Program-made: the position numbers and the translations under genes
Part shown: piece by piece, positions 1 through 7,481 of the stretch
How the letters are laid out: every line of letters starts with the position of its first letter
Position numbering within the stretch: the stretch's first letter is position 1
DNA from: Ignavibacteria bacterium
GTDB taxonomy: Bacteria; Bacteroidota; Ignavibacteria; Kapaibacteriales; UBA2268
Assembly: GCA_016844745.1 (NCBI GenBank)
Contig: JAERMQ010000013.1
Coordinates: 1 to 64,000 of the forward strand
Direction of reading: 5' to 3'
DNA length: 64,000 nt
The notes under the pieces: model-generated
Seen by the model: only the letters and a program-made list of their open reading frames with translations
Told to the model about the DNA's origin: nothing
Databases searched by the model: none

Positions 1-29
1 TCGGCTGTGTAAACTTTTTTCTTTTTCAT
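1..29 (-). CDS. N-terminus of an unidentified protein (runs off the window)
   Basis: An ATG at 29-27 on the minus strand is preceded by a GGAGG ribosome binding site (38-34) at a good 4-nt spacing. It opens the frame MKKKKVYTA, which continues past the left edge. The lysine-rich start would suit a signal peptide or a small basic protein, but nine codons cannot identify it. It lies in the host flank, outside the prophage. Confidence 0.4.
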
Positions 30-59
30 TTAACCTCCAAATGATTATTAACAAAATTC

Positions 60-173
60 TTACCATATTTTGTTGTTTTTCATCTGGTGCAAAACATTAC
101 CTTCTATAATGGAAATTATCAAGCATCCGGCATGTTCTACCGGACAAACTCTTGTATTTTGCTCTTTATTCAT
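60..173 (-). pseudogene. Truncated class I SAM methyltransferase N-terminus
   Basis: A 37-codon frame starts at 173 with MNKEQNTRVCPVEHAG and stops at 60. The stretch RVCPVEHAG resembles the usual opening of a family of class I SAM-dependent methyltransferases, in which it is followed by a long Rossmann domain. Here the similarity ends after about 18 residues and no methyltransferase domain follows. I read it as a decayed gene remnant in the host flank. It could instead be a chance short frame. Confidence 0.3.
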
Positions 174-209
174 TTTTGATTATTAATTGATTAATTTTAC
201 CCAAAGATG

Positions 210-2312
210 TTATCTCAAAACAACAAAACTCTTCGCTATTATACTCATACCGGAATCATAAGTGACATAGTAAATTCCAGAAGGGAAATCCTCAATTGAA
301 ATCTTGATTGAACTTTGCCCAAATAATTCCTTCTCACCAAATCTTTTTATTTTTATACCCAGAGAATTATATATTGATAAACTATTTGATTCAACAATGG
401 AACTTGCTCCATTTTCAAATGAAATAGTAATGTTATCAGAAGTAGGATTGGGGAATATTACCAAATCATTCGGATTTATATGAATGTTAATTAAACTGTT
501 CAAATTATCGGATTTATAAACTCCATCATAAAGTGTACCTAAATAAGCATCATTATTATTTCCGAAACAAATATCTGATGAAAATACAGATTTTATAGCT
601 CCGTTATCTAATGATTCCCATTTGTCGCCGTTATCCGTTGAATAAGATATAGTGCCATGATTACTTGAACTAATGTAAATATGATTATTTTGATTAATCC
701 TTAGAAATCTTATTCCATAATCAATGTTAGGTAGTATGGTAAAGGTTTTACCTCCGTCAGTTGAACGGAATACTCCATCACCACCTTGCCAGGCATTCAT
801 TCCAATAAATAAATCTCCATTTTGATTGAAAGCTACATGAGTACCATAATTTTCAGAAACACTTAATGGCAGTTTCCTGAACGAAGTACCTTCATCTTCA
901 GAAAAGTAAACACCATCCATATATGAACCAACTAATAAATACTTATTTTGATAAATAGCAATGGAAACAATTTCTCTAACCTTCAAATCCTTGGATTGCC
1001 ATGTTCTACCACTATCATCAGACATATATAGCGTTGTATTACCGGCATAGATTCTTCCGTTATCGGATTCAGCAAGAATTAAATTAGTATTTCTATCATT
1101 TGGATAAATTGGAAATACAACAATCCATGATTGACCGTTGTTTGTGGATTTCAGCGCACCATATTGATTACTTGCATAAATATTACCCGATTTGGAACAT
1201 AATATTGCCGAACATTCCACATCAGTACCAACCAGTAAAACTAATTGTTCCCAGGAATTTCCAATGTTGGTTGTGCGATAAATTCCACTTTTCGCAGCAG
1301 CAAAGACAGAACCCTTTTGATTTATTGATAATTGATTTATCGATGAATTAATAATTCCATTATTTTTTTGTAGAACTGATTTTGTAATAATATCATACCG
1401 GATTATTCCATGACTCCATGTTGAAAAGAAAATGTAATTATCTTTATTTACAATTGAATAGATACGATAACTTGAAAATCCGCCGAGTATAGCCCATTTA
1501 TATCCACCATCAGTCGAATAACAAACCGTACTATCTCCGCTTATATATATAGTACCTTTTTCATCAACAAACAATGCTTCAACATAATTAATTGGTATGG
1601 AGTCCCGACCAGGCTTCCATGATAATCCCTCATCACTTGAAATATAAACAACATTTCCCATACCTACTGCAATAAAATAATCGAACTTTTTATTATAAGC
1701 AGAATAAAAAAATCCGTTTTTAAATCCGGCATCATTTATTTTTATGTAACTCCAATTCTTGCCAAAATTCGTTGAACGTAGAATAATTCCACTATCGAAA
1801 GTCATAATAATTACATTATTCGAATCCAGACTGATTTGGTCAAATCCTTCAATATATGGAATATATTCCCATGTTTTGCCTTTATCAGTTGAAACGCAGA
1901 GAATTCCCCAGAAAATACTTGCATAAATATTTGATTTTGCATCAATATATATATTTTTAACATGTCCGTCACCATATCCGGAATTTCTCAGTACTTTTAC
2001 GAATTTAATATTTTTATCATAAAGCAAAATCTCTCCATTACCGGTTCCAATGTAACAATTATTGTCTTTATCGAAAGCAATAGCAGATACATTAGTTAAA
2101 ATTTTTTCCCAATTTTCCCCATTATCCTTTGAACGATAAAGTGTATAGGAATATGTTATTGAATATAAAAAGCCTTGAGAATCCTTTGTTATAATAGTTA
2201 GTTGTCCTGAACAAGGACCATTAGTCTGCTCCCAGACTGATTGGCAAAATAAAGTATTATTATATAAAAAAATATAAAAGAAAGGAATCAGTATAATTTT
2301 TTTCAAATTCAT
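210..2312 (-). CDS. Secreted BNR/beta-propeller protein with T9SS sorting domain
   Basis: This 700-residue protein is probably exported and surface-anchored. Residues 1-24 form a signal peptide (basic MNLKK, then a hydrophobic run ending near FCQ). The body has many repeats of the type S-x-D-x-G-x-x-W, as in RSKDNGENWEKI, STDKGKTWEYI and RSTDGGKTFTIL. These are typical of sialidase/BNR or Ycf48-like beta-propellers. The last 80 residues start with FPNPTSDNITISFENG and include SGIYYVTY, the pattern of type IX secretion C-terminal sorting domains in Bacteroidota and relatives. No catalytic residues were recognised, so a binding or adhesion role is an inference. It is the last host gene before the element boundary and the main clue to the host lineage. 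Confidence 0.85.
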   Translation of the reverse strand: MNLKKIILIPFFYIFLYNNTLFCQSVWEQTNGPCSGQLTIITKDSQGFLYSITYSYTLYRSKDNGENWEKILTNVSAIAFDKDNNCYIGTGNGEILLYDKNIKFVKVLRNSGYGDGHVKNIYIDAKSNIYASIFWGILCVSTDKGKTWEYIPYIEGFDQISLDSNNVIIMTFDSGIILRSTNFGKNWSYIKINDAGFKNGFFYSAYNKKFDYFIAVGMGNVVYISSDEGLSWKPGRDSIPINYVEALFVDEKGTIYISGDSTVCYSTDGGYKWAILGGFSSYRIYSIVNKDNYIFFSTWSHGIIRYDIITKSVLQKNNGIINSSINQLSINQKGSVFAAAKSGIYRTTNIGNSWEQLVLLVGTDVECSAILCSKSGNIYASNQYGALKSTNNGQSWIVVFPIYPNDRNTNLILAESDNGRIYAGNTTLYMSDDSGRTWQSKDLKVREIVSIAIYQNKYLLVGSYMDGVYFSEDEGTSFRKLPLSVSENYGTHVAFNQNGDLFIGMNAWQGGDGVFRSTDGGKTFTILPNIDYGIRFLRINQNNHIYISSSNHGTISYSTDNGDKWESLDNGAIKSVFSSDICFGNNNDAYLGTLYDGVYKSDNLNSLINIHINPNDLVIFPNPTSDNITISFENGASSIVESNSLSIYNSLGIKIKRFGEKELFGQSSIKISIEDFPSGIYYVTYDSGMSIIAKSFVVLR

Positions 2313-2360
2313 TTCTCCTTTTAAGAAGTAAATGTGACTTAGATTAAATAAAAAATCGAC

Positions 2361-2409
2361 CTATTTCTACTTCTATTTCTACTTCTATTTCTACTTCTAT
2401 GTTCTACTT
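2361..2409. repeat. 12-bp tandem repeat (CTATTTCTACTT)x4
   Basis: Four consecutive 12-bp units of CTATTTCTACTT (the last imperfect) lie between the T9SS gene and the integrase-proximal attachment site. It is a simple-sequence microsatellite upstream of the host gene's start. It may vary in copy number and sits where the host gene's promoter would be expected. Confidence 0.85.
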
Positions 2410-2418
2410 CTAAAACCG

Positions 2419-2434
2419 TGGAGATGGCGGGAGT
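2419..2434 (-). other. Candidate attachment-site core: 3' end of a tmRNA/tRNA gene
   Basis: Read on the minus strand the segment is ACTCCCGCCATCTCCA, followed by CGG. This matches the T-arm 3' half and acceptor stem of tmRNA (ssrA) genes, whose 3' ends typically read ACTCCCGCCxxCTCCACCA. The upstream T-loop (GGTTCGA) is missing because the sequence changes abruptly at 2435. I interpret it as the short duplicated core left where an integrase inserted into the 3' end of an ssrA or tRNA gene. The intact gene should sit at the other end of the element, outside the window. The integrase gene ends only about 115 bp away. Confidence 0.5.
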
Positions 2435-2550
2435 GCATACCAGAATCCGACATCTCATTAAAAATCAATTAAAACCATTTATATTCAATAACTTACCGTA
2501 TAATCACTTTTTACATATTTTAAGATTTTACGGTAAATATCCTTACGAGT

Positions 2551-3630
2551 TTAGGACATATTTAGGACACCTTTTCTACCGTTTTTTCTTCGCAATATTA
2601 TTTCAGTTAACCTCTTCGCTCCTAAAACTTCGAGGTAATGTTTTTCTTGTACACGTTTTGTGTGTCCTAATATTTCAGCTACAATATTCAAATCTAAATC
2701 TTCATCTTGAATCAGTTGGTTTTCTCTCATTTTTCTGATAGCATGAAAGTTTCCAGCATTGTCTATTTCTAATTCCTTCAATGCGTCCCTAATCCATTTT
2801 TCTAATTTGGCATAAGAATTCCATTTAAACAACTTATTCTTATTTATCTCCCTGAATTGTTTCAATTCTTCAAGAATCGGGATAATCTCTGGAAAGGCAT
2901 TAATCGGAAAAGGTCTATCTCTATTCCCTTTGCCATGGATAAGAATCTTTTCTTCATCAATATCAGACCAATTGACTTGAATAGCTTCGTTGACTCTGAC
3001 TGCTGTTACAGCAAGAAATCTTATGAATAATGCAAACTCTTTTTTGTTTTGCTTATCAAAATATTCAAGTAGTTTATTCACTTCATCAATGCTAAATATA
3101 ACGTATTCTGGCTTTACTGGCTTCGGAATGATATTCTTCTTTACCGGATTACGAACAAGATAACCTTCTTCAATACCATAATTAAATATTTGGCGTAAAG
3201 CTTGGAGAAGCTTTTGTTTTGTGTTCTGATGAAGTTTACTCTTTTGGATATTGTCGTGAATATGATTTTTGATATTCTCAAAATCATAGAGAAGGAAATC
3301 TTTCTTTAGGAAATGAGCACAAGATTGTTTGAACTTTCTTTGAGTTGTTATTGAAACATTTGGGAAGTGAACCTTACTGAATTCTTTGATTAATTGGAAG
3401 GCACTTCTTTTTTCTTCCTGCTTTTGTTCTTCTACTGGTCTCAAATATTCCAAAATCCTTTTTTCAAGAATAGCTAAAGCCGTTTCCTTATTATTCAGAT
3501 GCCATTTCAAATTTGTTGTTAAACGATTTCCATTGAGTTCAGTATATACAATCCCTTTTCGGTTTATGCAGAAACCGATATTATATAAGGGATGATCCCA
3601 TCTTTGTTTTCTTGAACGTGGGCGTGCCAT
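2551..3630 (-). CDS. int: Tyrosine recombinase (integrase)
   Basis: A 359-residue site-specific recombinase that likely integrates and excises the element. Residues 1-60 look like an arm-binding domain, and about 75-155 form a SAM-like core-binding domain. The catalytic half shows the full set of residues: Arg in TAVRVNEA, Lys in HGKGNRDRP, the HxxR box in FHAIRK, His in LGHTKR and the Tyr nucleophile in KHYLEV. Length is normal and nothing key is missing, so it should be active. The start at 3630 has an AAGGAT ribosome binding site upstream. The gene points toward the nearby tmRNA-like att remnant, as expected for an integrase at the element's edge. Confidence 0.93.
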   Translation of the reverse strand: MARPRSRKQRWDHPLYNIGFCINRKGIVYTELNGNRLTTNLKWHLNNKETALAILEKRILEYLRPVEEQKQEEKRSAFQLIKEFSKVHFPNVSITTQRKFKQSCAHFLKKDFLLYDFENIKNHIHDNIQKSKLHQNTKQKLLQALRQIFNYGIEEGYLVRNPVKKNIIPKPVKPEYVIFSIDEVNKLLEYFDKQNKKEFALFIRFLAVTAVRVNEAIQVNWSDIDEEKILIHGKGNRDRPFPINAFPEIIPILEELKQFREINKNKLFKWNSYAKLEKWIRDALKELEIDNAGNFHAIRKMRENQLIQDEDLDLNIVAEILGHTKRVQEKHYLEVLGAKRLTEIILRRKNGRKGVLNMS

Positions 3631-3659
3631 ATCCTTGTTAAACCTTTAAAATATAACAA

Positions 3660-5048
3660 TTATTGCTCATTATGTTCCCCGGTATTATCCAAAGATACTT
3701 TCCAATAACCACCTTTTGCCGGACCAACACGCTCTAAAATATTTTCTTTCTGTAATTTCTGAATATTTCTTTCGATGGAACGCTCGGTAACACCTACAAT
3801 CACAGCTATTTCCGGTATAGTAATTTGTGTATTCGATTTGATGAGTTCAATTATTTTCCCCGACGTTTTTCCCCGACGTTTTTCCCCGACGTTTTTCCCC
3901 GACGTTTTCTCCGAAAGTTTCGGTGAAGATTTCTCCGAATCATGTTGAATTTTAATTTTGAATTCAACCAATAAACCACCAAATTCATATCTTATATCTG
4001 GCACAGGTAATCCTGCAATCCGGCATTCATCGGTTATCTTTTTAATACCACGCCCCCAAGACTCAATTAAACCAGCTCTGAAAAAAGAATTTGCAATGTC
4101 GGGATTAAAAGGATTTGAAGGATGTTCTCTCTGAAGCTGTTCTATAGTCCAATTTTCAGGCAATTTGCCATCATTCCAAAAAACTATCCTGTTTTCATAG
4201 ACTTTTATTTGAATAGGTATTCCACTACTGTAATCTTTATGAACAATAGCATTAAGGAGAGCTTCACGTAGAGCAGCTTTTGGATAAGGATAAATCTCTA
4301 CTCTATTAATTCTTTCATAACTGATATTTGCCCTTAAATATTTGGTCAGCAGTAAATCCAACGTTTTGTCCGCTTGTTCAAATAGATTACCGTTTACAAC
4401 ATCCTGATATATCAATTCAGTTTCAGTTTTAAAGAAGCCAATCTTAATAAAAGCTCCTGTAACAAATCTTTCAGGATCATTATGAAACAGCATAACTGCC
4501 GCTCGTTTAAAATATTCTCCCTCTTTTAAATTCAGGTTCTCAATAAGGATTTCATTGCTTTCAGATATTGCTTCATCGCTAATCCTGCCACTTTTTGAAG
4601 CCATTCGTTTAAATTTGTCAAAGGTTTGTGCCTCCAAATCACTAAATACAACATTTGGAACCGGAATACTATCCCAACGCTTACCATGTTTTCTCAAAAG
4701 AAACTTGTCAAGTGTAGCACCTTTCAATTCTTGATTAGTGCTTCCGCTTCGATAAAAGTATTGTCCTCTGTAATTTACTGGAAACGGATATTGCTCAACT
4801 CTTATTTCTAAGGATTCTTTCTCTTTTTCAAATTTTAAATTTACTTCAACGAAAATTCCTAATATGTCGCGAACTTTGTTTGGAATATCTTCCATAAGTT
4901 TCTTAGCGTTTTCAATACCAATGACCTTCCCTTTGTCATTCTTGCCAATTACAAGGATACCACCCTGAGCATTTGCAAAACCGCAAATCCATTTCAGGTA
5001 CTCATCTCTCCAAGATTCTTTCCATTCTATATTTTGATGTTCGTGCAT
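3660..5048 (-). CDS. Schlafen/AlbA_2 ATP-binding transcriptional regulator
   Basis: The 462-residue protein begins with an AlbA_2 (Schlafen-type) domain, seen in NIEWKES at about 5-11 and GFANAQGGILVIG at 23-35. A GHKL-like ATP-binding region follows around 255-300 (ALREALLNAIVHKDYS, then VFWNDGKLP). The C-terminus (about 405-455) is a winged helix (ITIPEIAVIVGVTERSIERN). This matches putative transcriptional regulators often found in defence islands and mobile elements. The linker SEKTSGKNVGEKRRGKTSGK is encoded by four 13-bp tandem repeats (3858-3909). Losing or gaining a unit would shift the winged helix out of frame. Direct targets are unknown. It is co-directional with the integrase and the defence genes. 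Confidence 0.8.
   Translation of the reverse strand: MHEHQNIEWKESWRDEYLKWICGFANAQGGILVIGKNDKGKVIGIENAKKLMEDIPNKVRDILGIFVEVNLKFEKEKESLEIRVEQYPFPVNYRGQYFYRSGSTNQELKGATLDKFLLRKHGKRWDSIPVPNVVFSDLEAQTFDKFKRMASKSGRISDEAISESNEILIENLNLKEGEYFKRAAVMLFHNDPERFVTGAFIKIGFFKTETELIYQDVVNGNLFEQADKTLDLLLTKYLRANISYERINRVEIYPYPKAALREALLNAIVHKDYSSGIPIQIKVYENRIVFWNDGKLPENWTIEQLQREHPSNPFNPDIANSFFRAGLIESWGRGIKKITDECRIAGLPVPDIRYEFGGLLVEFKIKIQHDSEKSSPKLSEKTSGKNVGEKRRGKTSGKIIELIKSNTQITIPEIAVIVGVTERSIERNIQKLQKENILERVGPAKGGYWKVSLDNTGEHNEQ
3858..3909. repeat. 13-bp tandem repeat (CCCCGACGTTTTT)x4 inside a coding region
   Basis: Units start at 3858, 3871, 3884 and 3897; the first three are identical and the last has a C at its end. 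Because 13 is not a multiple of three, slippage by one unit would frameshift the downstream winged-helix domain of the host ORF. That is the hallmark of a possible contingency (phase-variable) locus. Confidence 0.9.
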
Positions 5049-5065
5049 AAGTAATTCCCTTAATT

Positions 5066-5668
5066 TTATTTACTCTTATTATTTTTACTGTTCTTTTGAA
5101 CATTATCTTCGCTATTTACAAGAGATAAAACAATAGAACTTACCCCAATAACAGCACCAATTTTTACTAAATTATCAACCAGCTCTTTATTCTCAGTCTT
5201 TTTTCTATTTTCGTTGATTATTGACAAGCAACTATGAATTACATTGTCAATTTGATATGGATCATAGTAGTATTGTTTACTTATATTATTTAGTATAGGA
5301 TTAATGTATTGAGTTATGTTAGGCAAAAGGTTTCCTGGAGATACATTGGGGGCTAAAAAAGCTATTATTGGAATTCCTTTCTGAAAAGCCATGCCAATTT
5401 CAGAGTGCATTGTCTCGGACATACTCATTGTTTTTTGTTGGTTATGAATATTTAATTGATGATACCTTCCAACTCCGGCTAAAACCAAACATTCAGACAT
5501 ATCCATTTCATGCTTCATTTGATTTGGAATTGGTGAGGGTGAAAAATTGTATCTTCCTATACCACCACGAATCTCAAAACCATATCTTAGAATAATGCTT
5601 TCGATAATAGCATTAAAAGGATAATCATTTTCGTGTAGAGAGCAACTAAAAAATACACGAGGTTTCAT
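5066..5668 (-). CDS. TIR-like / nucleotide-processing domain protein with C-terminal membrane segment
   Basis: The 200-residue protein begins KPRVFFSCSLHENDYPF and continues with the pattern DMSECLVLAGVGRY and SEIGMAFQKGIPIIAFLAP. This is a beta-strand, helix and acidic-residue layout like TIR-like and nucleoside-2-deoxyribosyltransferase-like Rossmann domains, where SE in a helix is often catalytic. A hydrophobic stretch near residues 168-183 (KIGAVIGVSSIVLSLV) may insert in the membrane. Its ATG overlaps the stop of the DUF262 gene by one base (TGATG), so the two are translationally coupled. I infer a defence effector or nucleotide-processing role, without certainty about family. Confidence 0.5.
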   Translation of the reverse strand: MKPRVFFSCSLHENDYPFNAIIESIILRYGFEIRGGIGRYNFSPSPIPNQMKHEMDMSECLVLAGVGRYHQLNIHNQQKTMSMSETMHSEIGMAFQKGIPIIAFLAPNVSPGNLLPNITQYINPILNNISKQYYYDPYQIDNVIHSCLSIINENRKKTENKELVDNLVKIGAVIGVSSIVLSLVNSEDNVQKNSKNNKSK

Positions 5669-7470
5669 CAGATTACATCCCCAAATTCATTAATAATTTC
5701 TTCTGATTCTCGACCCTGAATATTTTTACCTGTAGCATTCTCTATTAAGTTAAGAAGATTTGAGGCTCTGTTACTAATGAACTCCTCAAAGTTATTGTTC
5801 CATAAAAAATCTGGATTTATAAGATTTGTTTTGAGAATCTCATTTAAGTCATTTTCAATAATGTTATGATTTCTTACTATTCCATTTAAATATTCTTTAG
5901 GAGATTTTCCTCCAATAATTCGATTGGAACGAGCAGATAAAGGAGTTTTGTTTATAATGCTATTCCATTTTGTTTTCTTTAAATTATTCGTTTCTGAATA
6001 ATTTCTCGGGAAAATATGATGAATGTCAATGTTAATATCAAAGTAGGAATTCAAGTCAATATTTTCACCGCTTATAAAATCTTTACTACCTGATTTTAAA
6101 ATGAGTGCTGATAAACCTTTGTAAGCGGCACTTAATCTCGATTGAAGGCTTAATAGCCTCATTGGATTGAAACTTGAATCTTTCACCGTTCTTGGTTCAT
6201 CTCCCGAATTAACCCATTTGATAACTTCTGGTAAATCAAAAGCAAATCTTGATTCATTTGCACCGCCATAAAGTTCTCCAAAGACACCACTCCAAAACCA
6301 TCTCTGAACCTTCTGTTTAACAGAAATACTATGGAATTTATCTCCAAGAAAAGCAATTATCGTCGATAGAGGAATCAATTGAGTAGAATATGGCAAACTT
6401 GCAGCATCAAATATTTTTTCCATTGCTAAGAATTTTGCAGACTCAACTAATGCTTTTTCAATCTTTTCGGAATAAGTCAAATAATCAGGTAAAGATATTT
6501 TCAAAACATCTTTTCTTTTACAACTAACAGAGCCACTCTCAGTTGTGAGAGATTTATAATAAGAACTAAGTAATGTAATTGATGTTAAAAAAGAGGTATT
6601 ATCAAATCCATGCAGAACTTTATATTCTTTCAATCTGCCTTCAATTTCTTCCCAATTCTTTCTTAACTCGAAATTATCTACCGCAAATGTAGCTGTGACT
6701 AATTCAAAAACTGATAAACTAACACCACCGGTATTGACTTTTTCAAATACTTGACATACTGCTTCTTTTGGTGTTTCTTTTAAAAGTTCAATAACAGGAA
6801 CCCGATATTTCTGTATTGGCAACCATATCATCTGATCGAATTTATTGAGAAACTTTATTTTCTCTGCATTATATCCAAAATATTCCATGAAAGAGTTTTT
6901 CCAGTTTGAATAAGTGACAGTATCAAGTAAGATATTTATTGGTAAATGGAGATTTTCAAATTCTTTATCTTGAGTACTAAGGTCAAGTTCAATAACTCTA
7001 CCAAAATCACTTTTCACTTTCTTATCGGAAGGTATAGATATAACAGCATCTAATCTGTCAGAATTTTCGTCTAAGCACTTTTCCATGTCCAAGTAATAAA
7101 ATACTTTTATCTCCTTGTTCTTATCAGTTTTTGTTAGGATTAACTCCTTATTTATTATTGCGGCATATAAAGAGGTCAATCTTTGTTGACCATCCAAAAT
7201 AAGTTTTTCAGGATTTGGAATGCGATGAAGTTTTAATCCTTCAATCAATCTTGCTTTAAATCTAACATCTTCACCTCCTGTTTCTAATAACATGACAGCT
7301 CCAATTGGATAAGAAAGAGTTACACTTGCTATTAATGATCGAATATGGTCGTCATCCCAAACCCATCCTCTTTGAAAATCTGGAAGTTGGATTTTTCCTA
7401 AATGTATGTCACTTAAAAGTTCACTTAAAAGTGGTGCATCATTTTTAAAAGTACTACCGGTTGTTGACAT
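5668..7470 (-). CDS. GmrSD-type DUF262/DUF1524 restriction protein
   Basis: This 600-residue protein has an N-terminal DUF262 (ParB-like) domain: LGKIQLPDFQRGWVWDDDHI at about 22-41, then the signature LILDGQQRLTSLYAA near 90-104, implicated in NTP hydrolysis. The C-terminal third carries a DUF1524 HNH-like nuclease motif, IDIHHIFPRNYS followed by Asn and Arg in ARSNRIIGG. The architecture matches single-chain GmrSD type IV restriction enzymes, which cut modified DNA. It lies between a TIR-like gene and a membrane protein in the same leftward run. The substrate modification cannot be told from sequence. Confidence 0.82.
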   Translation of the reverse strand: MSTTGSTFKNDAPLLSELLSDIHLGKIQLPDFQRGWVWDDDHIRSLIASVTLSYPIGAVMLLETGGEDVRFKARLIEGLKLHRIPNPEKLILDGQQRLTSLYAAIINKELILTKTDKNKEIKVFYYLDMEKCLDENSDRLDAVISIPSDKKVKSDFGRVIELDLSTQDKEFENLHLPINILLDTVTYSNWKNSFMEYFGYNAEKIKFLNKFDQMIWLPIQKYRVPVIELLKETPKEAVCQVFEKVNTGGVSLSVFELVTATFAVDNFELRKNWEEIEGRLKEYKVLHGFDNTSFLTSITLLSSYYKSLTTESGSVSCKRKDVLKISLPDYLTYSEKIEKALVESAKFLAMEKIFDAASLPYSTQLIPLSTIIAFLGDKFHSISVKQKVQRWFWSGVFGELYGGANESRFAFDLPEVIKWVNSGDEPRTVKDSSFNPMRLLSLQSRLSAAYKGLSALILKSGSKDFISGENIDLNSYFDINIDIHHIFPRNYSETNNLKKTKWNSIINKTPLSARSNRIIGGKSPKEYLNGIVRNHNIIENDLNEILKTNLINPDFLWNNNFEEFISNRASNLLNLIENATGKNIQGRESEEIINEFGDVI

Positions 7471-7481
7471 AATTTCCTTAA

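Noticed and set aside
2418-2738. Rightward gene over the integrase 3' end
   Set aside because: It is antisense to the integrase with no ribosome binding site; a shadow frame.
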